Shown: positions 9,936-19,405 of the stretch, piece by piece
Layout: the number at the start of each line of letters is the position of its first letter
Position numbering within the stretch: the first letter of the stretch is position 1
From: Lewinella sp038528965
GTDB taxonomy: Bacteria > Bacteroidota > Bacteroidia > Chitinophagales > Saprospiraceae
Length of the DNA stretch: 64,000 nucleotides
Reading direction: 5' to 3'
NCBI GenBank assembly: GCA_038528965.1
Contig: JBCBEC010000035.1
Location: 1-64,000, forward strand
Program-made: the position numbers and the translations under genes
Notes under the pieces: generated by a model
Told to the model about the DNA's origin: nothing
What the model saw: the letters and a program-made list of their open reading frames with translations, nothing else
The model's database searches: none

Positions 9936-11412
9936 ATTCGGCGACATCCGCCTTGAATTTTACGAGCGAGGGTTGATGCGTGTACATCATATGCCCCGCC
10001 TCGTAGTACTTCATGATGATATTATCCTTAATGTGTGGCGGTAACCCCAGGTGATCAATGCTGTACTCCACACCGTAGAAAACGGTAGCAATATCGTAGT
10101 AACCATTCAGAATAAGCACCTTCATATTTGGGTCATGTGTTAGTGCCTTGGCCATGTCGGGGCCGGTATTGATGGCAGCATTAGCGTTCCAACGGATATT
10201 TCCCTGGTGGGTCCAATCCCATTTAAAGCCTTCACGGCGACCAGCGGTGATGGTGTATTGCAAGTCTTTACGCACACCTAGTTCGCGGTGGAAATAATCA
10301 AGGAAGGCCGTAATGTAGGCCGGAGAGATAGCTAGGCTCTGCGGGTCATAATCTGCGGTCTGGCTTAGTAAGTCCTGATTAATACCAGTAAAGCGCGAAT
10401 CTAAGCGGCCCACCGTTTCTCCCTCATTACGTAATAGTTCTTGGAAGAATTCACTGGCAGTGACTCGTAAGTTGGCCCGTAGCCAGAAGTCTTTACTACA
10501 GCCGCTGTAAATGCTAAGTTGTTCAGCTATAGCTTCCCGTTCCTTTTCGGTGAGCTGATCTCCTTTAAATAATGCGGCAACGTACTCGTCGGCGGTGAAC
10601 TGCCGGACCTCATCCAGAAAGAGTTCTAGATCACCGTGGCGGGTGCGTGACTTTTTGTGGTACCAGGCGGTAGCTGCGTAAGTAGGGAAATGTACAATGT
10701 AGGGCAGATCATCATCCGGTGGGAATAAGAGGGTACGCAGGTCAAATACAGCGCTCACCATAATGACACCGTTCATGGCGATACCCTGTGAGAGTAAGCG
10801 ATTCATGATGCCGGCATTGCGGAAGGTCCCATAACTTTCCCCCAGTAGAAACTTTGGTGAATTCATCCGGTCATTTGCGATCAAATACTGCGTGATGAAG
10901 AGGCTAATGCTGCGAATGTCCTGGTCTACGCCCCAAAAGTCTTTGAATTCCGCTTTTCCGGTAGGTACACTTAGTCCCGTTCCGACAGGATCAATCATAA
11001 CCAAATCGGCTACGTCTAGAATGGAGTACTCATTGTTAACCAACTCGTAAGGAGAGGCTGGGGTGAAATTGGGATCATCAATGACGATGCGTTTAGGGCC
11101 CAATACACCCATATGCAGCCAAAAGGACGAAGAACCAGGCCCACCATTGAAGGCAAAGACGATGGGACGATCCGCCGCGCCATTTTTGTGGGTATAGCTG
11201 GTGAATCCAAATAGGGCAATTGGCTCATTGTATTCATCGCGCAATAAAGTAGTACCAGCCTTGGTGACGAGTGGAATCGTCTTTCCAGCAATGGTCACCG
11301 ACTGTTCCGTTGTACTTACCTCTGGTTCTGCTACTTCTACGGCTTTGGGCTCTTCTTGCGCTGATAAGGGGAGGATGAGAAGGATCAGCAGGAGGCTCAA
11401 GATGTTTTTCAT
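9910..11412 (-). CDS. Secreted serine carboxypeptidase, S10 family
   Basis: An exported peptidase of about 500 residues. The frame is open to 11460, but the ATG at 11412 starts a clean signal peptide (MKNILSLLLILLILPLSAQ). The S10 hallmarks are all present: oxyanion segment FNGGPGSSS (about residues 88-96), nucleophile Ser193 in LLGESYGTFR, a late Asp in LNGYYDIATVFYG, and the catalytic His in YEAGHMMYTHQPS. The family removes C-terminal residues from peptides at acid pH; bacterial members are often annotated as carboxypeptidase C. Location should be periplasmic or secreted by Sec; there is no T9SS tail. It converges on a possible 47-residue membrane peptide with a 26-base overlap. Confidence 0.88.
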   Translation of the reverse strand: MKNILSLLLILLILPLSAQEEPKAVEVAEPEVSTTEQSVTIAGKTIPLVTKAGTTLLRDEYNEPIALFGFTSYTHKNGAADRPIVFAFNGGPGSSSFWLHMGVLGPKRIVIDDPNFTPASPYELVNNEYSILDVADLVMIDPVGTGLSVPTGKAEFKDFWGVDQDIRSISLFITQYLIANDRMNSPKFLLGESYGTFRNAGIMNRLLSQGIAMNGVIMVSAVFDLRTLLFPPDDDLPYIVHFPTYAATAWYHKKSRTRHGDLELFLDEVRQFTADEYVAALFKGDQLTEKEREAIAEQLSIYSGCSKDFWLRANLRVTASEFFQELLRNEGETVGRLDSRFTGINQDLLSQTADYDPQSLAISPAYITAFLDYFHRELGVRKDLQYTITAGRREGFKWDWTHQGNIRWNANAAINTGPDMAKALTHDPNMKVLILNGYYDIATVFYGVEYSIDHLGLPPHIKDNIIMKYYEAGHMMYTHQPSLVKFKADVAEFIADCLRP

Positions 11413-11553
11413 GACTAGTCTGTTAGTTTTAGTGATTAAAGTACTCAATAATAAGCGCACGTATTAACGAATGCTCATCCTCTCCCCACAAATACTAGAC
11501 TGAGCTGGCGAATAGCAGTCAGGTAGACGCAAATTGCTTTAAAACTACCAGAC

Positions 11554-12417
11554 ATGAAAACACCACTAATAAACCAAAATCGACTTTTATCAACCTATCT
11601 GAACTTTGCTCTCTTATTTTTCCTGCTGATCCTCTTTTCTGCTTGTCAGCAAAGGGAGGAGTTGCCAGATGAGCCACCAACTAAAGAATGTACAGTACAA
11701 CTCAACGGTGACCGCTTCATTGTAGAAGCTCCTTCTGGCCTGCGAGTACGAGCCTCTCCGGATCTAAAGGCACCTATTTTAGGTAAAATACCGGATGGTG
11801 GAGAGGTAATTGTGCAGCAAGTAGTAGCCTATTATTCTGATGAAATTGAAGGACTTAATAATAATTGGGTTCACCTTAAGTTTCAGCAGCAGGATACGGT
11901 CTTGGAAGGCTATTCCTTTGGTGGGTATTTGAGACGGCCTCCACTGGATTTAGAATTCCTGCTACCTGTATGGTTCTATTCTCCCAAGGCATATGCTGAT
12001 CAGCAAATTCTGTCGGAATTTAGGACATGCGCTTTCACTGGAACCCGTTCCCGATGGATGTTTGTCCACAATGGTAAGGATTATGTCAATGGAATTCAGT
12101 TACCAGATTCTGTTTCCCTTGTCACTATGCAGGGTGTGTTACCCGATGCCTATCACGTGTTTACCTTACGAAATGCCAAGCAGCAAATTAGTGCATTGAT
12201 AATTGTGTACCCTAATAATGAAATCCAGCAATTCACTGGCGAACGTTTTTACATCAGTAACCAGGAACGCATTCCCTTAATTGCGGCTGTACGTGCCGAT
12301 TCACCTAATAGCTTAACGAAGATTAATATCCTTACTCGAGAAGTAACAATAGCGTCAGAACCGATGGACTATAACATCATAGGAGATGATTCTTGGAAAC
12401 CTATTGTCAAAGAATAA
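11554..12417 (+). CDS. SH3-domain lipoprotein
   Basis: A 287-residue lipoprotein: a hydrophobic signal ends in the lipobox LFSAC, so Cys31 would be lipidated. A bacterial SH3-like domain follows (about residues 50-130), recognisable from GLRVRASPDLKAPILGKIPDGGEVIV and the NNWVHLKF strand. Such domains usually bind peptidoglycan stem peptides. The C-terminal half, residues 140-287, is not recognised. It is divergent from the S10 peptidase, about 140 bases away, and convergent with prfA. Confidence 0.78.
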   Translation: MKTPLINQNRLLSTYLNFALLFFLLILFSACQQREELPDEPPTKECTVQLNGDRFIVEAPSGLRVRASPDLKAPILGKIPDGGEVIVQQVVAYYSDEIEGLNNNWVHLKFQQQDTVLEGYSFGGYLRRPPLDLEFLLPVWFYSPKAYADQQILSEFRTCAFTGTRSRWMFVHNGKDYVNGIQLPDSVSLVTMQGVLPDAYHVFTLRNAKQQISALIIVYPNNEIQQFTGERFYISNQERIPLIAAVRADSPNSLTKINILTREVTIASEPMDYNIIGDDSWKPIVKE

Positions 12418-12452
12418 TAGGCTGCGGCGACTTCACTTTAATCTAAAACTTA

Positions 12453-13514
12453 TTAGATCATCCCTTCCTCCATCTTGGCGGTATTCTCTGCCATCTGGAG
12501 CGCTTCAATGACTCCACCAATCTGCCCTTCTACAATCTGATCCAGGTTGTAGAGCGTTAGGCCGATGCGGTGGTCGGTCACCCGGTTCTGTGGGTAGTTG
12601 TAGGTACGGATCTTATCCGAACGGTCACCTGAACCTACCAGGCTCCGGCGCTTAGAGGTTTGTTCAGCCTCGTGTGCCAGGCGCTGTTGCTCCTGAATAC
12701 GGCGCAAGAGCTGAGCCATGGCAATTTCCTTGTTCTTGTGCTGGGAACGGCCGTCCTGACTCTCGGATACTATACCGGTGGGTAAGTGCGTAATACGGAT
12801 GGCTGATTCTGTCTTGTTTACGTGCTGCCCACCCGCACCACTAGAGCGGAAAGTATCAATCTTAAGGTCGGATTTCTTGATCTCCACATCCTCCATTTCC
12901 AACTTGGGCATCACCGCTACGGTAGCGGCCGAGGTGTGCACGCGGCCTTGAGATTCCGTCTTAGGTACACGTTGTACCCGGTGCGCACCGGACTCAAATT
13001 TCAATCGGCCAAACACATCTTCTCCTCTTACTTCAACCACTACTTTATTGTAGCCACCTACGCTGCCTTCATTTTCGTAGAGGACTTCGTGTTTCCACTT
13101 CATTTCATCGAAGAAACGGATGTACATGCGTAGTAAATCTCCCGCAAAAATGCTGGCCTCATCGCCACCGGTACCCGAACGAATTTCCAAGATCACATCG
13201 CGTTCATCCTCCGGATCACGAGGTATGAGCATCACCTTAATCTCCTCTTCCATCTTCTCACGCTCCGGCTTGAGTTCATCCAGCTCCATAGAGGCCATCT
13301 CCTTCATTTCGGGGTCGCGCAGCATTTCCTCCGCGGTTTCAATATTACCCAATAGGTCTTTATACGCCTTATAGGCCTCTACAATGGGCTGGAGTTTTTT
13401 GTACTCTTTATTCGTCTTCTGGAAGCGGTCCATATCGCTGATCACGGTAGGGTCGGCTAGTTGCTCTTCCAGATTACGGAAGCGATCGTGGATGGCGGCT
13501 AATTTATCAAGCAT
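12453..13514 (-). CDS. prfA: Peptide chain release factor 1
   Basis: A 353-residue class I release factor that recognises UAA and UAG and triggers hydrolysis of peptidyl-tRNA. The peptidyl-transferase motif GGQ lies in SSGAGGQHVNKTESA (near residue 230), and the codon-recognition region reads RVPKTESQGRVHTSAATVAV, where RF2 would have SPF. The acidic segment RSGTGGDEASIFAGDLLRMY is also diagnostic. The normal length and intact motifs indicate function. A consensus promoter lies about 250 bases upstream, implying a long leader. Confidence 0.97.
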   Translation of the reverse strand: MLDKLAAIHDRFRNLEEQLADPTVISDMDRFQKTNKEYKKLQPIVEAYKAYKDLLGNIETAEEMLRDPEMKEMASMELDELKPEREKMEEEIKVMLIPRDPEDERDVILEIRSGTGGDEASIFAGDLLRMYIRFFDEMKWKHEVLYENEGSVGGYNKVVVEVRGEDVFGRLKFESGAHRVQRVPKTESQGRVHTSAATVAVMPKLEMEDVEIKKSDLKIDTFRSSGAGGQHVNKTESAIRITHLPTGIVSESQDGRSQHKNKEIAMAQLLRRIQEQQRLAHEAEQTSKRRSLVGSGDRSDKIRTYNYPQNRVTDHRIGLTLYNLDQIVEGQIGGVIEALQMAENTAKMEEGMI

Positions 13515-13657
13515 AATTGAGGGGAATTAAAAACAGTAAAGGATGATAAAATACAGTACCAGCTGCCGGCGGAGCGGCATCAAAGAGTAGAATAGCTAGT
13601 GGAACCAGAGTGCTGGTATAATCATCATTTAACTTGTAGTACTAGTTCAAAAATTGT

Positions 13658-13738
13658 CTTTCGATCGCATTCCAGTGAACACTCCAACAACACTTACTAA
13701 CGTTCGCTTGTGTTCTCGTATTAACTGGAAATCGAAAG
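13658..13738 (-). other. Inverted repeat in the prfA leader
   Basis: CTTTCGAT plus TTCCAGT on one side and ACTGGAA plus ATCGAAAG on the other form an interrupted stem, the left arm carrying a 4-base bulge, with a loop of roughly 47 bases. It lies between the promoter at 13769-13799 and prfA, so it would be transcribed in the leader. A regulatory role is inference only. Confidence 0.4.
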
Positions 13739-13768
13739 CCCATTTTTTCACTGTGGCTATAGGGAGCG

Positions 13769-13799
13769 CAAAGGTAGGGAAAAGGAGGGGCTAGCGCAA
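13769..13799 (-). promoter_or_regulatory. Bacteroidetes-type promoter for prfA
   Basis: Read on the minus strand, TTG is followed after 20 bases by TACCTTTG, an exact match to the Bacteroidetes -7 consensus TAnnTTTG with its usual spacing to the -33 TTG. It points at prfA, whose start is about 250 bases downstream. Confidence 0.6.
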
Positions 13800-14050
13800 G
13801 GGTTGGCAGTGGTGGAAACAACAATTCTTGTTTTGTTGCTTTTGTGAAATTTTATTTCAGTATTGTTTGTTGTTTTACTTTGCTGCAACTTGCTGCTATA
13901 CCAGCAAATAAGGACCAAGGCCTGCTGGTAACCTGAAAGACTATAACCTATCCGCAGAGGAGCTCATCTGCTTGGCCAGGATTAGTGTTTCTAGGCTTTT
14001 AACACATTGCTGGCTTAGTTCGAGATAGCGCTTGAACTAAGATGAGAAAA

Positions 14051-14126
14051 GTGTGTCCTGTCCTTATTGAAGGAGGGGATGCGAGGTGAACCGGACCATA
14101 AGGGTGGGTCCCGCCCAACGGGCGGG
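14051..14126. repeat. Dispersed intergenic repeat, copy 1
   Basis: This element begins GTGTGTCCTG and ends in the hairpin CCCGCCC/GGGCGGG. Its last 42 bases (14085-14126) match 48878-48919 at 41 of 42 positions, and the opening 10 bases also match, so the whole 76-77-base unit is repeated 35 kb away. The remainder of the 13515-14305 interval shows no credible gene; the minus-strand open frames there only cross this repeat. Confidence 0.85.
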
Positions 14127-14305
14127 CTACATCAAGTCCAATTTTTAAACCAGAATACTGTTCTATACCCGCTGCCCCAAAATCAAATCGCGCCCAAGCA
14201 AAACCTGATATTCCTACGATCGATCGAAGCTGATTCCCCCCATTCTCCACTCATCTAGCCTAATATAAGCACCGCCTTTTTTCGATAGAGGCGTACTTGG
14301 AACGC

Positions 14306-15568
14306 CTAATTCTCCTCTTGTAAAGTATGAATGATCGCTTCCGTAATGGGTTCTTCAACAAAGCTAAGCGAGATGATAAACGCTACTACGACCACAATCA
14401 TTCCGTACATGAAAATGTTGTAGGAAGTTCGTAGTAAACGATATTTTCTGGCCAGGACCACCCCTAAGAAATAAATGTCATCAATGAGGTTGGAATAAAG
14501 AAAATTAGCACTCTCCATGAGCTTGTTCATTCCCCAATGGTAATCCTCCCGCTTCATTTTGTGGAAGTTTCCGAAAAACAGCAGATTGGTTTTCTGGTTC
14601 TCGATATCCTGACGGGTGAATAAGCCATCCGATACATTAGGGCGCAGGGAAAGGATTGCGAAGACCAAAGAAGCCAGGTTAACGGATAACAAAATAATAG
14701 TAGGAGGAATCAGGTGCGGATTTGAGTCCAATTTTTGCATTAAGCTGCCCAGTACAACGGAGATGATAATTGAATTAATAGAGATGACAATGTTGGCCTT
14801 ACTATCCGCCATACCACTCAAGTCGATGTGGTTCTTGGAGGTTAACCTGAACATCGTCTCAATACCGCGCTCTGGCTTGCCTTCCACCTTCCGCAATTTC
14901 TTCTTCATTGCTTTCAGCTGCTCCGCCGAAACACCGAGGCTCCCACTCAAACTCTCATCTACTGCCTTAAGCAGTTTATTGAGTCGCTTTTCTACCTTAG
15001 ACTTGAGTTTACCCCTGGCGGGCTGCAAAAACTCTTTGCCATAAGCGGTGTAGAATTCGTATTTCAGAATACGCCCCAGGTAATTCTGCAGTTGCTCTAC
15101 TTCGGATTTCTCTGCTCCTTTTGCCGCGTGTAGCTCCTGATTTTCCTGACTTAAATAACTCTTGTAGCTCTGTTCCTGGACGTCAATTTTTCTGGCATCC
15201 GCCAGAACATATTCAATGTTAATTTCTGGGGTGTCTCCTATTCGGACGGCAAGAATACAGGCTAGAATTTTATCTATTTTCTCAGGAAGTACCTTTTCTG
15301 CCTGGAGAAATTCCGTGGCAATAGCTACACTTTTTTCTTCGTAGTTAGCATAGGTGTCCCTTAGCCCCGTATCATGAAACCAAGCAGCAATCTGCACCAT
15401 CTCCATATCTTCGTCGCTGAGCTGCTCGTGGCTTCCAATTGACTTGGCTAGTTCTACTACTTTCTTCGTGTATTCAAAGTAATAAGGTACCAATTCCGGA
15501 GGGAGCTGTTCCTTCAATATCCCGGAAGTATATTCTTCTACCTGTGCTAAGAGTGTTGTGTTTTCCAT
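14306..15568 (-). CDS. HD-domain / PycTM (DUF5706) membrane protein
   Basis: A 420-residue protein with an N-terminal HD phosphohydrolase-like domain (about 20-185) and a C-terminal Pycsar-effector transmembrane domain (about 235-410). The latter is shown by RGIETMFRLTSKNHIDLSGM, ADSKANIVISINSIIISVV, NLLFFGNFHKM and LGVVLARKYRLLRTSY. In defence systems PycTM domains respond to cyclic nucleotides and damage the inner membrane. Chromosomal HD-PycTM proteins like this one are common in Bacteroidota without an adjacent cyclase, as here. The HD pair itself is kept (His65-Asp66 in AAWFHDTG), but positions that are His or Asp in relatives I know look replaced: EYTKKVV for xHTxxVV, ANYEEKS for xNHExKS, and LADARK for xDADL. 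The HD site may therefore be inactive. The start ATG is well supported. Confidence 0.82.
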   Translation of the reverse strand: MENTTLLAQVEEYTSGILKEQLPPELVPYYFEYTKKVVELAKSIGSHEQLSDEDMEMVQIAAWFHDTGLRDTYANYEEKSVAIATEFLQAEKVLPEKIDKILACILAVRIGDTPEINIEYVLADARKIDVQEQSYKSYLSQENQELHAAKGAEKSEVEQLQNYLGRILKYEFYTAYGKEFLQPARGKLKSKVEKRLNKLLKAVDESLSGSLGVSAEQLKAMKKKLRKVEGKPERGIETMFRLTSKNHIDLSGMADSKANIVISINSIIISVVLGSLMQKLDSNPHLIPPTIILLSVNLASLVFAILSLRPNVSDGLFTRQDIENQKTNLLFFGNFHKMKREDYHWGMNKLMESANFLYSNLIDDIYFLGVVLARKYRLLRTSYNIFMYGMIVVVVAFIISLSFVEEPITEAIIHTLQEEN

Positions 15569-15632
15569 TTGTATTGCTTTAATACCACCGAAGTTTAGCT
15601 GTTTTCATGAAGGTATTCATTAAACTGATTAA

Positions 15633-15675
15633 AGAGCCTGTGCGGAGCCCAAGGGATGAACACCGACCAGGCTCT
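15633..15675 (-). terminator. Hairpin downstream of the fusion gene
   Basis: AGAGCCTG (15633-15640) pairs with CAGGCTCT (15668-15675) just beyond the stop of the minus-strand fusion gene. The 27-base loop is long and the following T-run short, so termination is only likely. Confidence 0.45.
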
Positions 15676-15685
15676 AGGCTGCCTG

Positions 15686-18600
15686 CTAGAAATTAAAGCC
15701 AAGTCGAAAGCTAAACAGATTTTGTTCGTTATTGAAAGAATAGTAAGGCTGAAGAACCGCCAGCCCTAATACATCGATCCATAACCCAATCGTCTGACTG
15801 TTATGCCAAGTGTCAGACTCTTCGCCATCTAGCCAAACGCGGCCGTAGTCAAATCCTCCAACGAGGCCCACATCAACTGGCAGGATGTTGTTTTTGGATT
15901 GCAGTAAGCGGATGCGCAAATCCACATTGTGGTAGAATGCCGATTCACCCCGGAATCGTTCGTTGCGGAAGCCCCGGAAATTACTCCGGTTACCGAGGTC
16001 AGCGTACTGATGAAACTGGGGTGTCCCCCATACCTTCTGGTAGCCAATACCATTGGCAAACACTAAGAGCGGCGACTGCGCAATCTTCATGTACAACTGC
16101 CCGCTGGTCTGGAAGGTTGTTACCGATTCATCCAGGTCTATCTCCTCTAAATGCTTAAATTCTGCTTCAAAGCGGAATCCGCTGGTCGGGAATACTTTAT
16201 TATCGGTATAACTGCTATTAAAGCGTGCCATCCCGCCTAGGTATTGCCGGCGGTCAAAGGCCATAGGTGCAAACCCAATAATTGGATCTTCTGATACGCG
16301 ACCCTCCGTGTTTTTGACATCTATGGATTCAAATACCGGTCCGAATACCACGCTTGTACTGTTGTTTCTGCTACTTATTTGCAGTAAAGGAGCAACCTCA
16401 ATGCTTTGCAGTCTTACCCAATTAAAGGATCGTTGCAGCAGTTCGTTACGGCTCTCATTACCCAGTCCGAAGTAGCTTTCGTAACGAGGGAAGTTCACTT
16501 CTGCACTTGGCGCAAAATCAATACCTCCGAGTACCTTGGGAAAATGTCCTGAATACCCAAATTGGAAGGCCTCGCGGCTACCGGGTGCGACCGTTGAAGT
16601 AATGCTCTGTTTAGATTTATAAGGGAACTTGCGCCAGCCTTGACGCGTCCAGCTAGCTGTGCCGCCAACCCAAATGCCGTCATCTACTGTATACCCAAGG
16701 GTTAAAATGGGTAGTATGGTGTTATACCGGAAACCGTAGCGATCGTACTCATTTACCTCATAATCGGTATCGGAAGTTCGATCACGGAATCTTGATCCAT
16801 TGAGCTCTATACCCTCTGTCTCATCGTAAACGAATACTTTGTAAGCTATTTCATTATTGATAACATCATCATCTTCTCCACCGATTATCCGAACGCGAAT
16901 TCTTCCGCTCCGATCTCCAGTAAAATTGAATTCGTCCTTGCCCCGCAGACCGTACAAACGTATCTCATTGGTTTCTGAAGGATAAAAAGTACGAGAGAAC
17001 TTCAATAAATCGCCTTTCTCCTTTCGTTGAACGTACGTCTTCACCTGCAGGGACCCATCTTCATTACTCTGTATTTCGAACCGATCTTTGTGGTCTGTGC
17101 CGGTCACCTCTACCTCCAATGATATGTAATCATAAAGGCGGCGGCCCATTTCCATTAGGTTGCCGCGGCGTTCGCGAAGGAATTGACCAATCTCCGCTGT
17201 TCCTTCTCCGATGACTTCCGGTGGGAATTGTTGCATGGCCTCATCAATGACCTCGTCGGTAAGATTGGTTTGTAGTTGACGAATGATGGGCTCCCAATCC
17301 TTCCATTCTAATTGATTGAGGAAGTAGCGATCAAAGTACCTCGCATTGAAGCTTTGATTTTTGGCATCTCGTAAATCCCCCTTCATCGTTTTAAACTTAG
17401 GGATTACAAAGGCCGCGATATACTTGGGGATAAGCCCACGGAATTTATAAAAAGCCTGGTCCCGATCACGGGGAATCGGGCGGTAGAGTGTATAGTCATC
17501 TTCCTTGAAACTGGCCCATCTCCATTGGTCATCATGACGGTCAAAATCATGTATGAATAAATCGAACATCCTCGACTTACATACCCACTCTTGGTCTACA
17601 AAGTGGGCCTTCTTCTCTCTAAGGGTTGCCAGCAGATCGGTATAACCCAATATTTTTTCGCTATTTCCAAACTGTTCGGCATCACTCCAATCGTTAGCGG
17701 GGCGCTGCTCCAACAAATACAGTTCCTCCGGAAACTGAGAGTTGTAGTTGCCCAAGCCTGGTTGGTGCTGTAGATATACTAACTGAGGCGAGGTATAGTA
17801 AACGTCTGCGGCACGTGATAATGTGGGCAAGGTCAGCGCCGCATATGGATGACTCGCACTGTTTTGATCCTGAAAGACACTGATTAAATTCAGATTGCTG
17901 AATTCAGGAGGTACAAGCTTACGATAATCCTTGTTGATAGAACGTAAGATGTATTGTTTGCCATCGGTTGCCTCCATTCTCAAAGAATTGGAAGACATGC
18001 CGCCACCTTTCTTAATTGGAGTAAGGCCGCCTAATTCCGTTTCTAAATCAATAATTCGAGCAGTGACGGGTTGTGTCCAGACGTCGCGGTATTGATCTCC
18101 CCACCAAAATTGCTTGGATTTACTGGCCTCAAAACCTGCATTAGCGGGCAGTGTGATGTCCGCATCAGTAAGTGGCGGATAGTCAACTTTTTCATCTACC
18201 GTCCCCGGCCGGGGCTCTCTAATTTGCGTGCGGAACGCCAATTGTGGCACAGCACCTTGTTCGGCTACCGTATAGAATTCCAGCCAGGTTTCAAATTCTT
18301 CGTAGAATATCACTTTGGCATAACCATGAGCTTGATGCGAGTAGGTGGCCTCCCCGCCTTTGCCCGTAAAGCTCGTTGTTGCCCCACTTCCACTAACCAC
18401 GTACTGCAACTTATAATCATCAAAATACTGTAGTCCCTGATCGTGTGCGGAGGCAAAAATGGTGTGCGCACCCACCCTCCGAGCTGCGGCTTCTATGGAT
18501 GTTACCAGTTCTTGGTAGCGTTGGTGAGTAATATCTTGTGGGTTCGTCCCTAAGGTGCGGAGCAGTGGTCTGATAGAACCAACTACTGGCAGTGGGATAC

Positions 18601-19375
18601 TAAGGTTATGTGAAGAGCGGTAAGGAAAGATATGATCCATAAGGCCAAATCGTCCGCCGTGCAATCCGTTAGATTGGATGGGGTGGTGCATGAGCAGGAC
18701 TATTTCATCATTCTTATGATCGGCGAATATTTCTTGAATGCTATTGATTAGGTCATAACGAGACTTTACATCACAGCCCTTATTGATTTCTGGCTCGTTG
18801 TCCCAATTATGTTGCCACCACTGACTGTCAATGAAGACAAAAACGAGGTCTTTGGTTATTTTCACCACCTTAGGGTCCGCGCAGCCCTTACCAGGATACA
18901 TTCGTACTTTGTCCTCATCATCAAAGTACCCTTCCAAAAACTTCTCTTGTCTGCGTACGGCTTTCAGACCTCCAGAATGTCCGTTATTCCAATCCTTTTC
19001 GCCGGCAATAAAATAAGCTCTCCCTGGGAAGTCCTTAAGGATATCTAGCTGCGCACCTAAACGGCGCTCGGCTTCTACGCGATCAGGATCTTTTTTCTTA
19101 GGAAACCCATTACGATCCACCTGATCTCCCAAAAACACGATTGAACTGTTCTCCGTGCTTTTGCTAAGCTCATTAGCTAAACTTTCGAGTATGATAGATT
19201 CTCCATCCCGTCCTGCACCAGTGTCTCCGATCAAGAACAGAGAATGTACAGGTGGCCGCTCGCTCTGTACTTGGGTAATAGCTGCATTGCGGTTATTTCC
19301 TATGTAGGCTTTTCGTGTGCTTCCACAGGAAGCTAATAGCAACACGAGAATCAATAATGTAGTGGCATTATTCAT
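15686..19375 (-). CDS. Lipoprotein fusion: metallophosphatase-like, kinase-like, BamA-like barrel
   Basis: A 1229-residue envelope protein. The frame opens at 19405, but ATG 19375 starts a lipoprotein signal (lipobox LLASC, Cys17). Part one (about 40-390) is calcineurin-like: SLFLIGDTGAG, IVFLGDQVDRNG and LMHHPIQSNGLHGG are clear, yet the GNHD position reads GEKDW (125-129) and the final GHxH reads AHDQ, so two metal/catalytic sites are altered. Part two (about 420-720) contains SRMFDLFIHDFDRHDDQWRW and RPIPRDRDQAFYKF, which resemble the catalytic DxDRHxxN and metal-binding Asp motifs of HipA/PI3K-like kinases; this is a motif-level inference. Part three (about 830-1229) is a surface-antigen barrel with SNFRGFRNERFRGESAF and a C-terminal Phe. 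It is probably anchored in the outer membrane; the function is unknown. Confidence 0.78.
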   Translation of the reverse strand: MNNATTLLILVLLLASCGSTRKAYIGNNRNAAITQVQSERPPVHSLFLIGDTGAGRDGESIILESLANELSKSTENSSIVFLGDQVDRNGFPKKKDPDRVEAERRLGAQLDILKDFPGRAYFIAGEKDWNNGHSGGLKAVRRQEKFLEGYFDDEDKVRMYPGKGCADPKVVKITKDLVFVFIDSQWWQHNWDNEPEINKGCDVKSRYDLINSIQEIFADHKNDEIVLLMHHPIQSNGLHGGRFGLMDHIFPYRSSHNLSIPLPVVGSIRPLLRTLGTNPQDITHQRYQELVTSIEAAARRVGAHTIFASAHDQGLQYFDDYKLQYVVSGSGATTSFTGKGGEATYSHQAHGYAKVIFYEEFETWLEFYTVAEQGAVPQLAFRTQIREPRPGTVDEKVDYPPLTDADITLPANAGFEASKSKQFWWGDQYRDVWTQPVTARIIDLETELGGLTPIKKGGGMSSNSLRMEATDGKQYILRSINKDYRKLVPPEFSNLNLISVFQDQNSASHPYAALTLPTLSRAADVYYTSPQLVYLQHQPGLGNYNSQFPEELYLLEQRPANDWSDAEQFGNSEKILGYTDLLATLREKKAHFVDQEWVCKSRMFDLFIHDFDRHDDQWRWASFKEDDYTLYRPIPRDRDQAFYKFRGLIPKYIAAFVIPKFKTMKGDLRDAKNQSFNARYFDRYFLNQLEWKDWEPIIRQLQTNLTDEVIDEAMQQFPPEVIGEGTAEIGQFLRERRGNLMEMGRRLYDYISLEVEVTGTDHKDRFEIQSNEDGSLQVKTYVQRKEKGDLLKFSRTFYPSETNEIRLYGLRGKDEFNFTGDRSGRIRVRIIGGEDDDVINNEIAYKVFVYDETEGIELNGSRFRDRTSDTDYEVNEYDRYGFRYNTILPILTLGYTVDDGIWVGGTASWTRQGWRKFPYKSKQSITSTVAPGSREAFQFGYSGHFPKVLGGIDFAPSAEVNFPRYESYFGLGNESRNELLQRSFNWVRLQSIEVAPLLQISSRNNSTSVVFGPVFESIDVKNTEGRVSEDPIIGFAPMAFDRRQYLGGMARFNSSYTDNKVFPTSGFRFEAEFKHLEEIDLDESVTTFQTSGQLYMKIAQSPLLVFANGIGYQKVWGTPQFHQYADLGNRSNFRGFRNERFRGESAFYHNVDLRIRLLQSKNNILPVDVGLVGGFDYGRVWLDGEESDTWHNSQTIGLWIDVLGLAVLQPYYSFNNEQNLFSFRLGFNF

Positions 19376-19405
19376 AGGTGTGGCACTTAGATTTTTTCGT
19401 AACAC

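Noticed and set aside
13999..14250. Minus-strand open frame resembling one at 48720-48911
   Set aside because: The similarity (HPYGPVH) comes only from the shared intergenic DNA repeat; the frames diverge outside it.
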